A stretch of DNA of 64,000 nucleotides from Paralithodes platypus (Eukaryota > Arthropoda > Malacostraca > Decapoda > Lithodidae): contig CM064480.1 of assembly GCA_032716605.1 (NCBI GenBank), positions 21,849,651 through 21,913,650 of the forward strand, read 5' to 3'. Shown here piece by piece: positions 31,548 to 42,510 of the stretch (position 1 is the first letter of the stretch; each line of letters opens with the position of its first letter). The notes under the pieces are model-generated. The model saw only the letters and a program-made list of their open reading frames with translations. It searched no databases and was not told the origin of the DNA. The position numbers and the translations under genes are program-made.

Positions 31548-32520
31548 GTGGATATTCAGAAGGCCAAGTTGTTAGCCCACTATGGGGAGAGCATTACCAA
31601 TAAATTTATAAATCAATATACTATCTCTACTAGGCGTCAGTACCAATCTCACTGGAGAGCTTTCACTACTTGGATCGTTAATACTGACCAGACCGTGGCC
31701 TCAATTTTCAAATACTTAGATTACCTGTTTGAACATAAGGGCTTGTCAGTAGTCACACTAAAAAATCACATGACCGCAATTAGAGTCCCCTTTTTTTATT
31801 TAACAGGGCTCTCAGTACCGCAGGCGGAGGAGAAGGCATTCATGCGTGCATGTTTCAAGCTTCGCCCACCACCACGCCAGCTCATGCCTACCTGGTCACT
31901 TGACAAAGCTTTGTCTTTACTTCATTCTCAGAAATATAGCCACAACCCTACTTTTGATTCAATTTTAAAGAAGGCTGTGTTCCTTATAGACTTGGCTACA
32001 AGAAACCGGGTATCTGAGCTGGTGGCGATGAGCAACGAACCCAATTGTCTTAGGTTCGCACGGCGTAATGTGAGTGTTCAGATTGCGCCGTCGCCCACTT
32101 TTGTCGCCAAAAACGAACACAATGAACATGTGTTCACCGAGTTTGAGGTGCCGGCGATCAAACAAGGTGACACTCACCACTGGCTGTGTCCAGTGAAGTC
32201 ACTACTATCCTATGTTGGAGTATCCCGGCCTAACCAACCGGGAGCTGTTTGGGTTAATCAGACAGGTAAGCGTCTCACAAAGCGGCACTTAGTAGCTATG
32301 TAAGTTGATGTGATCAAAGAAAGCAATCCCGTAGCCATTGGGCGGGCTCATGACATAAGGAAGTGGGCAGTTTCACTTCGGTTTCTAAAGAATTTCTTGG
32401 TAAATTATATTCAACAAACAAATTTGTTGGTTTAGAATCACACCTTTTTTGACACGTTACCTTTCTGTTATTTTAGATAAACTACATATGATCTGCGTTG
32501 CATTGAGGCAGCGCGTCTGA
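31548..32520 (+). pseudogene. DIRS YR, copy D, degenerate
   Basis: It aligns with the copy C YR from VDIQKAKLLAHYGES (the start ATG is GTG) through ATRNRVSEL to a TAA at about 32301 (VAM stop). It continues with AHDIRKWAVSLRFLKNF and, after a frameshift, LTRYLSVILDK and ALRQRV ending TGA at 32518-32520. The Arg, HxxR and Tyr boxes are still recognisable. It is dead because of the stop and shift. Confidence 0.85.
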
Positions 32521-33027
32521 GTTGTTCGGGGCTTTTTATTTTAGTTTTAAGAAGATAAGGGGGGAGTGTCGATAGCTAAGACCCTCAGCCCTCTGGACGT
32601 GGTAGTGCGATTTCACTGTGATAATCATTATCCTATGTTCCTCAAAGACTCGAAAGCTAGTCAAGAGAGTCAAAAATATTTTATACTGTACATTGTGATA
32701 TGCATAGACAAGTATTTTATTTTTATACAGTTACATATGTTGTACATACATGTATGTGAAATGTTTGGACATATAATCTATAAGTTTATATGAAGTGTAA
32801 TTTTTCTACAACCTTTATCCAAGGTTTCAGGAAGTTTGTACACAGGTATATTTTTAAGTATGTTACCTGTATCTCCTTTTATAATTTTAACTATTTTTGT
32901 CACAAAAAACAAAAAAGTTAGAGGCTCTAAGCAATGGGTTTATTCTCATCCTATTTTTATCAACTCTGCGTAAGCAGAGTTTGGTATCGCCCCCCCGTAT
33001 AGTGGGTACCACACGAAAAAAAATTCT

Positions 33028-33069
<42 letters not shown>
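33028..33069. repeat. (GTC)n microsatellite
   Basis: Fourteen uninterrupted GTC units are followed by ATCGTCCGTCTGTC. Confidence 0.95.
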
Positions 33070-33070
<1 letters not shown>

Positions 33071-33300
33071 TCGTCCGTCTGTCTCGGAACTCCTCCTAGA
33101 CCGTTGGACGGATTTTCACCAAATTTCACACGAACATTTGTTGCGTGAATGCAAGCGTCAGTCAAAAAAGATTTTTTGAATTAATGCAATAGTTAGGATT
33201 TTAGGTCCAAAATATGGTTTTGCCCCCCCCCCCCCAGCAATGATGGCGTTCTGGGAGCGAAAACATCTTGCTACGCATTTGCTAGGTTAAGTTAGTTTAG

Positions 33301-33985
33301 TTGGCATTAGAAGTGATGGTAGTAATATTTGGATTTATGGTGATAGTAGTGATAATGGTGATAATTGTAGTGATGGTTGTATTTGTATTGATGATGATGA
33401 CAGTAGTGATGATGATGACAGTAGTAGATATGATGGTGACCGTAGTAGTAATGATGGTCATAATAGTAGTGATGATGGTGACAAGTAATGATGATCGTTG
33501 TAGTGATAATAATGACAGTAGTGATGATGGTAGTGACGATGGTGTGAGTATTAGTGATGATGGTGAGTAGTAGTGAGGATGGTGAAATTTGTAGTGATGA
33601 AGTTCATAGTAATGGTGATGATGGCAGTAGTAGTGATGATGGTGACAGTAGAATAAATTATGGTAATATTTGTGACAGTAGTAATGATGATGGTTATAGT
33701 AGTAGTGATGATGTTAACAGTAGTAATGATGATTGTAAGATGGTGGTAATGATATTAGTAATGATGGTTGATAGTTGTAGTGTCAATGATGATAGTAGTG
33801 ATTAAGATGCTAGTGACAATGGACAGTGATGATGGTGAGAGTAGTAGTGAAATTGTAATTGTAGTAGTGATGATGATCATAGTAATGGTGATGATGACAG
33901 TACTTGTGATGATTGTGGCAGTTGTAGTGATTATGTTGATTGTGATTGATGATGGTATTAGTAGTGATGATGGTAACCCATCGCA
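33301..33985. repeat. Imperfect GATGRT/AGT-rich trinucleotide array
   Basis: Nearly 700 bp are built of degenerate TGATGATGG / AGTAGTGATGATGG words with period 3. Apparent open frames here are low-complexity artefacts of the repeat. Confidence 0.85.
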
Positions 33986-34096
33986 GAGTTGGGTATGCCG
34001 TTTTGATTTTGGGCAAAACGGCACGTCTACTTTATTGTTAGTGGTGTTGATATTTATCACGAATGTCCCCCTCCAGACTTGTGATATCAAGCATAG

Positions 34097-34194
34097 CGTC
34101 AGTGATGGAGGGGCCACTAATAAATTATAGGTTTGAGTCCCGAAGGGAAGAAGGGAAAACCTAATATTTAGTGGTGGCCCCGGAATCATTGACG
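34097..34194 (+). repeat. Copy D ICR, left part, and junction with copy C
   Basis: The sequence runs from CGTCAGTGATGGAGGGGCC through the family-II hairpin GAGTCCCGAAGGGA to TGGCCCCGGAATCATTGACG, then passes directly into copy C left ITR (AACATGCCTATTAC). The other side of the same ICR resumes at 42861. Confidence 0.8.
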
Positions 34195-34476
34195 AACATG
34201 CCTATTACATAAGGCATCCTCTTCAAACACTAATCCGCCGTAGTTTGAATCTACCGCGCAGAGCATTTAAAATCTGAGGAGCCTTCATCATGAGCGCACG
34301 CGACCTCACTCATGGCTTCAGTCATTATGAATTGGGTTCTCACTACGAAAAAACTTCGTAAAAAAATAAAAAGAAAAAGAAAATAAGATTAACTATCCAA
34401 TAAGCTTTCCATCATATCGTGGATGTACTTGTGTGGATCTTTGACCAGACGCTGATTCAGGCGTCATTCTTCCTTC
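34195..34476 (+). repeat. Left ITR of copy C
   Basis: AACATGCCTATTACATAAGG through CATTCTTCCTTC is inverted with respect to 42511-42800 and near-identical to the copy B left ITR. Confidence 0.9.
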
Positions 34477-34793
34477 TCTGCTCTGCGCTCATCCTGCCCG
34501 GACGTGTCTCCCCACGCTCCGCTGGTTCCGCATTTGCTGCGTCCCTAGTGAGTTTTTTCTCATTTGTTTACTCCGGGATGTATCGAGTAAGGTTAGGATA
34601 TGTGTAGCAGGAGTGTCCTGGGCTGGTTGCCCGCAGTGCAGTGTATTTTGGGTCGTGTGTTTGGGGCATCTATTTCGGATGTACCCTCGTGGTCCTGTTG
34701 TGGACATGTGATCTTTTCACAGTTGAGTTAGCTTGTGATGCAGGCGGCTTTCATTACGCGTTATTTTATGCTGCCTTTTATCTTTCTGATGAG

Positions 34794-36215
34794 GTAAGCA
34801 TTGCTTCTGACATTCCCAGCGTATTTTTCTTCACTTAGTGAAGTTTTTTCTGGGTCCCGAGTCAGTCTTCCCTTTGTCGGAAGTCTTTACTACAGTGGTG
34901 TGTTGGCGGTGGTTCCTGTTGTTATATTTCCAGTGTTTTTGTTTATATTTCAACATTTCTTATGCCGTCTGCTTAGGCCTAGCCAGCCGCTCGTAGCTTT
35001 GCCACATGTACAAGTGTTATTGTTTATTTTATAAATATGTCCTACTGTGTCATGTGTATCCTGGTTTAGTTGTGTATTGGCTAATTCCTCGGACTATGTA
35101 TGTTTCCTGGTTTAGTTGTGTATTGGCTAATTCCACGGATTATTGTGTGGGCCCTGGGCTAGTCGTGCTTGGCTTGCTCCCAGGTCCGTTGTGCGTTCAG
35201 TTGGTTTCTGAACGGGGTGGGTTACTTTCCGGCGGGTTTTCTCGGTTTCACCATGAAAAACCCGGCCGAGAGCCGTGTTGGGCCACGCGTGGTTTCAACA
35301 CAGGCTTGTGTCCCCGGCGAGGAGGTGTCTGTGGCTCTCCAGGACTGCGTCTCTGTGTTGGTGCCTGTTTCAGGCTGCCTATGATCCCCGGCGGTCTGGC
35401 TGTACCCATCTAACATTGTTCATGCGGACAGATGTTATGAAGTTTTTCTACCCGGTTTTACAAACCAAATAGAACAAACCTAGCTGTTGTTGAGGGCTTT
35501 CCTCCCCGGCGATCTTTTACAAAGAAGTGGGGATAGGAACTTATGGGGTTAACGTTGTTTACATCTCACCCGGCGGGTGCACCTTGGTAGGGTGGGATGA
35601 ACGTCTTGGTCATTCAATTTAGTTAACCGATCCATTTTAGTGGTACTTTATGTGTCACCGCCTTCAGACTTACGGCGATCGAAGGCTCAATTAGGGTTAG
35701 CATCTTTTCACAAATTTTTCACACCCGGCGGGTGCTCCTGGGAGGAGGAAATAAGGAATTTACAATTCCATATTGTTAACCAGTTAATTGAGAGATACGT
35801 TAATGTATTGCCGCCTTCAAACTTACGGCGATCCTTTGTGACAATTCGTTAGAAATCAGATCTCGTATCAGCCTGCCCTGTGTTATACTGCTAAATAATT
35901 CTGGTGCCGGCGTCTTTGTGGGGGGTTGTTTTTCCAAAATTGAATCTTGAGACAGTCACCACCAGAAAGACTAGGTTATAAACGCCATACTGGTCCTTTA
36001 TATTATGTCCGAGGGTATTCTTAACTTTCTTAGGACATGTTTAGATATTCGGAAATCTTTATAGGATCCCGCCGCGTAGCGAGCTGTGATCGTTGTGACA
36101 TTACGTCTCGTTATCCGGCGGGTTATTGACACGTGTGTGTGTGTGTGTGTGTATGCGATCATGTTGGGTTAACCTTATGAGCATTAATTCCTGGAATTTT
36201 TTTTTTTTTTTCCAG
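34794..36215 (+). other. Probable 5' UTR intron of copy C (1422 bp)
   Basis: The donor GATGAG|GTAAGC and the acceptor TTTTTTTCCAG|AGCTG match the copy B sites, and both copies give exactly 1422 bp. It includes the ACCCGGCGGGT palindromes (about 35568, 35723), GATAC/GTATC-type stem-loops and a (GT)n run at about 36132-36151. It ends 43 bases before the gag ATG. Confidence 0.55.
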
Positions 36216-36258
36216 AGCTGGGCCCCGGCGGACCAGTAGTTTCCCACCAGTCCCTGTC

Positions 36259-38886
36259 ATGGCTACCTTTGCCCCAGTTTTTGCTTTATGCATTACCCCT
36301 ACCTGTGCCGGTATCCCTATTTTTGCGCACACTCTTTGCATCAAGTGTGTTAAATGTCTAGACCGTTCAAGGGGTCTGTGGGTGATGCGCAAATGTTCCT
36401 TTTGCTCCCAATTAAGTGTCAAAGTCCTCCGCGATAATGATAAGACCGCAGCGGTCGCCTTACGAGAGGTTAGGCAACAGATGGCAGAGTATACTACGAT
36501 TGTGGCTCATAAATCACTTCAATGTGACAACGTCCCTCTTTGGGATAGGCTTCTTGTTGAGCACCCTCCCCCTAAACGTCCCTCTCGAGTAACTAGTCGT
36601 AATCCGGCAGAGACTGGTCAGGTTTCTGTGTCTTCTCCTACTGCTACTGCGAAACGTCAACGAGAGCCTACACCCCCGGCGGCAGCCTCCTCGTCCCGGG
36701 AGAGATCTCGGTCTAGGTCACCTCTCAGACACCAGCCATCTAGTCTTGCCTCTGCACCATCGAGTAAGAAGAGTAAGACAGAAAGTTCCACCAGTGGTCA
36801 CGGTGATAAATCCTATAAATCGAAGAGTAGTTCACGGTCACACCGCAGCCATAAATCTTCAAAGAAGGATTCCCATGATAAAAAGGCCTCACGACATTCA
36901 CCAGTTTCTAGTGCTTCTCATCGTACCTCTACCCCAGACAGAGTTTGTGTTCGGGCTCAGGGGTCCAGTATAGTGCCTGTACCTAAATATGATTTACCCA
37001 TTAACATTTTAACCCTGGAATTGGAGAATTCAGGGGGCTCAGGAGTTGAGAGTGTTGCGGACTCCCAAGGGAGTGTAAGCCAAGGCCTAGGTGTTTGGCG
37101 ATATTCTCAGCCAGGACTTGACCACCCACTTCCGGCTCAAACTATTCACACAGTGGCTGACGTCCACCGGGACGCGGCGATCCCATCCTCTATTCCTGAC
37201 TTATCTTGGCAACAAGGTGATACCCCAGCTTCGGCGGGATCTTCTCAGGAGGAACAGGATCAAAAAGACGAGGTTTCAATTATCTCAGATATGGAAGGAC
37301 AAGAGTCAGGTTCAGGCTTAGACGCCGCACAAGATCTTAATGATTCACTAGTTAGTACATCAAGTCAATTTGTCACTGCACAGGAAATTGGTGGGCTACT
37401 CAGTAATGCTTTATCTAAATTTTTTAGCCAACAGCAGGAAACTCCCACAGTGGACTTGGGAGCTCCCACGACAAGCTCTACGGTACGGCCTCTGATGACT
37501 TCTATTGCTTTAACTCAGATCCCTCACCCTCCCCCTCTGTCACCATCAGTGGTTACTAGGCCTGCTACGGCAGCATTGACCACTTCGAATGTAAGGGTTA
37601 TAACGGATGTCAATCCGCCCCCTCTAGACAGAGCGCCTCTCAGAAAGGTAGCTATGCCCTTGCTTTACGGACCAGACGAGTCATGGGTCCTTTTGACCCC
37701 CACTAAACCAGAGATCGCCCAACCTACCTTGTCAGGGGAACTCCCAGTACCGCGTGAGTGGGTCATCCAGGGCAATAAATCTAGGAAATTAAGGGCCTTG
37801 GATACTTTGGGCAATGTACTAGATGTCAACATAAAGGCTATACCTAGTTATTATCACCAAGATTATTTTGTTTATGCTGCTAAGCCGGCTTTACCCTCTG
37901 CCTCAGCTTCAAAACTTTTTTCAGACTGGTCTAAGCATGATGGATTTAATGACATTAAGACTCTGTCAGCTCTCACTCCAGAACTCGATTTGCTAACCGT
38001 CACAGACACAGCAGCTAATCCAGTCTTGAAGGTGGGGCAGTTGGGTCCAGGACCTTGGGTGGAATGGGAGGCAGAGGCTCAAAACTTTGCGACCACATTT
38101 ACTTCCAAAACTTCCCACCAGATCCCTCAAGATACTCATTCTTGGTTCTCCATGCCAGTGTGTTCTGCCGGCGGAGTCCCTTCAGCTTTGTTTGCTTTCT
38201 TAGCTGCCCCTAAAATTAATCTCTGTGAGCTAAAAGAACCTTTCACTACCCCTACCCCAACTCACCTAGAACGAGAATTTAGGCTAAGGGGGAAAGCTTT
38301 TCGCCTGTTCTCTCAATACATAGTGTCTCAACAGATAGCAAAGTCTTTGCTCCGGTCCACTCAGGCAATCGCAGACGCGGACGCCAGACGATCGGTTGAA
38401 TTGTCCCGGCGACTGCTTCTTCAGTCGTCAATCCAATCTTTGGGTGACATCCGCACCGCCTTGCTTGAGGCGGTACGAGCGAGACAAGACCTCAGAATGT
38501 CCTTAGTCCGAAAACTGCCTGATCGCATTGTGAATCAGGTGGTCATGTCACCAGTGCTCACTCCCTCTTTAATGTCCCCTGACGTGTGGCGAACGGTGTT
38601 TAATATGGCTCAGGCCTTTAAACACAGTCCCACCCCTTCTAAGAAACCTGCCTTTAACTTCCCCAAACCCAGGCCAGTCGCTAAGGCTCAGCCGGGGGGA
38701 TCTAAACCCTTTCTTCCACCTAAGTCCTCCTCCTCCCCCCAAGGTCAGTACAGTCATAGACAGGGTAGGTTTTCAGGTCAGAGAGGACGCGGCCATAATA
38801 AACCAGGTCAGGGCCCGTCTTCGGCCAACGCCAGCCAGCCGGCGAAGCGTCCACCACCACCAACTCCACCACCATCAAAAAACTAA
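36259..38886 (+). CDS. DIRS gag, copy C (intact, 875 aa)
   Basis: The ATG at 36259 follows the predicted splice acceptor closely. Residues 11-49 hold a Cys cluster (C11, C16, C27, C30, C33, C46, C49, with H24) suggesting a zinc-binding fold. About 125-215 is Ser/Arg/Lys-rich (RERSRSRSPLRHQ, SHRSHKSSKKDSH). About 230-400 is acidic and Ser-rich. About 430-640 holds PPPLDRAPLRKVAMPLLYGP and a helical block. The tail is RG-rich (SGQRGRGHNKPGQG) and basic, typical of nucleic-acid binding. It should package element RNA. The stop TAA (38884-38886) is preceded by A_AAA_AAC in frame. A, B, D and E gags are all broken. Confidence 0.93.
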   Translation: MATFAPVFALCITPTCAGIPIFAHTLCIKCVKCLDRSRGLWVMRKCSFCSQLSVKVLRDNDKTAAVALREVRQQMAEYTTIVAHKSLQCDNVPLWDRLLVEHPPPKRPSRVTSRNPAETGQVSVSSPTATAKRQREPTPPAAASSSRERSRSRSPLRHQPSSLASAPSSKKSKTESSTSGHGDKSYKSKSSSRSHRSHKSSKKDSHDKKASRHSPVSSASHRTSTPDRVCVRAQGSSIVPVPKYDLPINILTLELENSGGSGVESVADSQGSVSQGLGVWRYSQPGLDHPLPAQTIHTVADVHRDAAIPSSIPDLSWQQGDTPASAGSSQEEQDQKDEVSIISDMEGQESGSGLDAAQDLNDSLVSTSSQFVTAQEIGGLLSNALSKFFSQQQETPTVDLGAPTTSSTVRPLMTSIALTQIPHPPPLSPSVVTRPATAALTTSNVRVITDVNPPPLDRAPLRKVAMPLLYGPDESWVLLTPTKPEIAQPTLSGELPVPREWVIQGNKSRKLRALDTLGNVLDVNIKAIPSYYHQDYFVYAAKPALPSASASKLFSDWSKHDGFNDIKTLSALTPELDLLTVTDTAANPVLKVGQLGPGPWVEWEAEAQNFATTFTSKTSHQIPQDTHSWFSMPVCSAGGVPSALFAFLAAPKINLCELKEPFTTPTPTHLEREFRLRGKAFRLFSQYIVSQQIAKSLLRSTQAIADADARRSVELSRRLLLQSSIQSLGDIRTALLEAVRARQDLRMSLVRKLPDRIVNQVVMSPVLTPSLMSPDVWRTVFNMAQAFKHSPTPSKKPAFNFPKPRPVAKAQPGGSKPFLPPKSSSSPQGQYSHRQGRFSGQRGRGHNKPGQGPSSANASQPAKRPPPPTPPPSKN
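38877..38883 (+). promoter_or_regulatory. Candidate -1 ribosomal frameshift site at the gag/RT junction
   Basis: In gag frame the codons read TCA AAA AAC TAA, so A_AAA_AAC fits the X_XXY_YYZ slippery pattern exactly. A -1 slip continues as CTA AAG TCT CTC, open into the RT frame. GCCGGC at 38918-38923 can pair with GCCGGC at 38942-38947 downstream. In copies A and B the TCA codon is TAA, so the site would not be reached. Confidence 0.5.
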
Positions 38887-40810
38887 AGTCTCTCTCACTC
38901 CCGGTGCCAGTATTAAGGCCGGCGGATCCGAGGGTAGTACAGCCGGCGAACCCTTGTCTGCTAACTGGGTCGTTCCGAACGTGTCACCAAGCATGGCCGT
39001 TAAACACTTGGGCACGGATGGTGGCACGCAAAGGCATCACTTGGCAGTGGCTCCTGCGACCTCGCTTACGTCAGCCGACAACGGCGAAATTTTTTTCATT
39101 AGAGGTGGAGTCACTGGTCCAGGAAATGATTGCCAAGAATGTCATCATCCCGGTCCCCCCAAATTACCCTGTATTCACGTCCAAGCTATTTTTGGTTCCC
39201 AAAAGGGACAGTGTTCAGATGAGACCAGTCGTAGACCTGTCTTATCTGAACCTTCACATTCACAACGAGTCATTCCGTATGTTAACAGTACACCAAATCA
39301 GGCTAACACTTCCGCCGGGAGGTTGGATGTGTTCCCTAGACCTGACAGACGCTTATTGGCATGTATCGGTAAACAAAAGGTTTCAAAGGTTTCTGGCCTT
39401 ACGGATCAGGCACCAAATTTTTCTTTTCTTCATAGGATGCCATTCAGTTTGAACCTGGCACCTCGATTATTCACGAAATTAGTCCGGCAAGCCCTGATGC
39501 CGTTATTAAAGCAAGGAATCAGAGTGTTGTGGTACCTAGACGACTGGCTGGTGGTGGCAGAGACAGAGCAATTATGCATCAAACATGTCAACATAATTTT
39601 AAATCATGTCAAAACTCTAGGGTTCAAGGTAAATCTGGTAAAGTCAAACCTTGTTCCCTCACGAGTAATTCGGTGGATAGGGCTGGTCTGGGACACAGCT
39701 GCTCTCACTCTGAGTCAGAGTGTGGACAATCGCAACAGGTTTCGCAGGAAACTGTTCATGTTTCTTCACAGTCTGACTACGACACGAAGGGTCTGGGAGT
39801 CTCTGGTCGGCTCTCTCAACTGGATTCAACTAACTGTAATGTTGGGCCGGTTGAAAGTAAAACGTTTAATATTGGAGGGCAACAAATATTTCCCACTCTT
39901 ACCGGCGGGAAAGTTATGGCCCATCCCAAAATTAATCCACACCTTACTAGCGGTCTGGGCGAAGAGGGAAACGTTGCACTCAATAATGTCATGGACCTCT
40001 CCTCCGCCCACAGTATGGGTAGACACGGATGCGTCAGGCACAATAGGTTGGGGATTTCAGTCAAATCAGGGGCACCAGGGTCAGGGGCTTTGGTCCCACT
40101 TAGAAATCTCCCACATCAATGTCAAAGAATTACTAGTCCCCTTGTATTTCCTTCAGGCTCACGGCCCTGCTTTAAGGGGCAAGTCGGTGGCCTTCAGAAT
40201 GGACAATCTGAACGCAGTTCACTGTATTCAGAAACAGGGGTCAACGAGGTCAAGGAAGTTGCTAAACGTGTCGGAAGAGATTTTTACTCTAGCCAACAGA
40301 CTAGACATTTATCTTCACGCATCTTATCTCCCAGGCGTAGCAAACGTCTGGGCAGACGCTCTGTCCCGGAGACAGAGCACGACAGTGGAATGGGAGCTCA
40401 AGCAACCCATTTTCAACCAAATGATTGCAGAGCTCTACCATCCACAAGTGGATCTGTTTGCGTCCGAGGAGACTCACAAGCTCCCTCTATACCTCACCCG
40501 CCGGACGAAAACGCCGGCAGGGGGGCCGGACGCCCTGGTGACAGACTGGAACAGATGGAGCTCCATCTATCTGTTTCCGCCGCCAGACGCGTCACTAATG
40601 TGCCTCGTAGTGAACAAGCTACGAGATTATCGAGGCTTAGGCTCGCTAATCGCACCCCTGTGGCCGGCGCAGTTGTGGTACCAGCAATTAAAGACGTGGT
40701 GCCCGCACCCGGTGTCGCTCCCGGTCGGGTATTTCCACTTAGACACGATTGGCAACCTAGCGACCTCGCTGACTTTTGCATTATGGACATTCAGGAGGCC
40801 AAGTGGCTAG
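38883..40810 (+). pseudogene. DIRS RT-RNase H, copy C, one small frameshift
   Basis: It is open in the -1 frame relative to gag from 38883. Motif A (SLDLTDAYW) is present. At 39417-39434 the sequence is two bases longer than in copy A and the frame shifts. The second half (RMPFSLNLAP, YLDD, VDTDAS RNase H, ANVWADALSR, DIRS C-terminal region) is open to TAG at 40810. Apart from this indel it is full length, so the lesion looks recent. Confidence 0.9.
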
Positions 40811-41763
40811 CACCATACGGTAGAGAGGTGACCAATAAATTATTAAATCAATATACTCAGTCTACGAAACGACAGTATCAATCACATTGGCAAACCTTTA
40901 CTTCTTGGATCATTAGACCAGAACAGACTGTGCCATCGGTAGCTGTAGTTTTCAATTATTTAAATTATCTGTTTGAGCAGAAACGTTTATCTGTGGTAAC
41001 GTTAAAAAATCACTTAACTGCGATTAGAGTGCCCTTTTTAGACCTTACAGGTCTCTCCATACCGGTAGCGGAGGAAACAGGTTTTATGAGGGCATGTTTT
41101 AAACTCCGCCCACCTCCCCGTCAGCTCATGCCTACTTGGTCTCTGGACAAGGCATTGTCTTTACTTCACTCTCGTCTGTACCAAAATACTGCAGATTTTG
41201 CATTACTCTTAAAAAAGGCTGTATTCCTTTTGGCTTTGGCCACCGGGAACAGAGTGTCTGAGCTGGCGGCGATGAGCAACACACCTAATTGCCTTAGGTT
41301 TGGTAGACTTAATGAATGTATTCACATTGCACCTTCCCCGGGATTTGTAGCCAAGAATGAGCACAGTGCACACATGTTTTCTGAGTTCACGGTGCCGGCG
41401 TTAAAAAGGGGAAAGGTGCACCATAATCTATGTCCAGTGCAGGCTCTAACCAAATATTTGAGAGTGGCTCCTCTCAACCCCCAAGGTGCTTTATGGGTAG
41501 CGAGTACAGGTAAACACTTACTGAAACGGAGATTAGCTTCTCTTCTGGTCGAAGTCATTAAAGAGAGTAATCCTGGCGTTGTGGGTAGGGCCCACGATTT
41601 ACGCAAATGGGCAGCCTCTTTACGTTTCCTGAAGAATTTTTCAGTAGAAGATATTGCGTCCACACAGTTGTGGGCGTCTAATTATACGTTTTTGACTAGA
41701 TACTTGTCAGTTGCTCTGGACAAACCTTCCTTACCATGTATAGCTTTAAGGCAGAGGGTCTAG
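40783..41763 (+). CDS. DIRS YR: tyrosine recombinase, copy C (intact)
   Basis: This 326-aa protein begins MDIQEAKWLAPYGREV at an ATG 28 nt inside the RT end, which suggests termination-reinitiation. Catalytic residues are R157 (TGNRVSEL), H271 and R274 (HDLRKW), W297 and nucleophile Y307 (TRYLSVALDK). The N-terminal ~120 residues form the SAM-like core-binding region. It should join the closed circular cDNA to target DNA. The frame is also open upstream from 39529 (744 codons in all), overlapping RT. Part of this gene is duplicated at 43737-44484. Confidence 0.93.
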   Translation: MDIQEAKWLAPYGREVTNKLLNQYTQSTKRQYQSHWQTFTSWIIRPEQTVPSVAVVFNYLNYLFEQKRLSVVTLKNHLTAIRVPFLDLTGLSIPVAEETGFMRACFKLRPPPRQLMPTWSLDKALSLLHSRLYQNTADFALLLKKAVFLLALATGNRVSELAAMSNTPNCLRFGRLNECIHIAPSPGFVAKNEHSAHMFSEFTVPALKRGKVHHNLCPVQALTKYLRVAPLNPQGALWVASTGKHLLKRRLASLLVEVIKESNPGVVGRAHDLRKWAASLRFLKNFSVEDIASTQLWASNYTFLTRYLSVALDKPSLPCIALRQRV

Positions 41764-42339
41764 GTGGCCCTACTGTCACTTTTGTTTACTTTCAAGGAAA
41801 AGGGGGTGGGGGGGGGGTGCAGTCAGTGTAACATAGGACACCCTAGACCCCGCCAGAGTGTAAGAGCTGTGATACAATTTAGGGTTAATGTGATATGAAC
41901 ATTTCTCTGCGAGAAATTGTGCTAGTACAATGTTAGTACAAAACAATGGAGTTGTTATAGTAGTTTTAGCTGTGAAAGCAATTTAGTATTAAACAGTGGA
42001 GATTTTTTGCACATTATTTTTCCACGAATATTATGGGGTTTATTATGTGCACATGTAAACTTATAACTTGTTATTTTTTGTCACCACTCGTTGAGTGGGG
42101 TGCCTTGGTAACTACAGATCTGTTCACAGAATCTCCAGAGTTACCCCCTTTTTTGTCAAGCAGGCTTCTTTGAAGCACGCACCTGCTTGAACCCCCTTTT
42201 TTGTATTTATATGGTCTGTGCCCTAATTAAATATATTTTTTCAAAGTAAGCATACTATGTGGTTGTTTGATTATCTGCTTTGCTAGAGTTATGATATGAT
42301 TACGAATGTCCCCCTCCAGTCTTAGAAATCAGGCATGTT

Positions 42340-42437
42340 CGTCAATGATGGAGGGGCCACTAATAAATTATAGGTTTGACTCCTGTAAGGAGATAATGAA
42401 AACCTAATATTTAGTAGTGGCCCCGTAATCATTGACG
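42340..42437 (+). repeat. ICR of copy C
   Basis: It has the same structure as in copy B: left-end complement, AGGTTT...AAACCT hairpin, right-end complement. Confidence 0.9.
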
Positions 42438-42510
42438 ACTGGGGCCCTCCCGACCATCCCCTTCCCATTCGTTGATGTATTAAGGATTTTGGTTTACTTG
42501 ATATGTCAGT

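Larger units (their letters stand above)
32521..34096. other. 3' region of copy D with unclassified repeat and microsatellites
   Basis: The first 350 bp are AT-rich with no gene. About 32890-33180 is a distinct block ending GACGGATTTTCACCAAATTT and containing a (GTC)n run; it looks like part of a dispersed repeat I cannot name. From 33301 the sequence is a long imperfect GAT/AGT trinucleotide array. ICR-like sequence resumes at about 34055. Confidence 0.5.

Noticed and set aside
33301..34130. Open frames in the GAT/AGT array (e.g. 33301-33570, 33768-34130)
   Set aside because: They are period-3 low-complexity products of the microsatellite, not genes.
34794..36215. CRISPR-like array from the repeated CCGGCGGG units
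   Set aside because: Units are few, variable and unevenly spaced in a eukaryotic retroelement leader; structured RNA is a better explanation.
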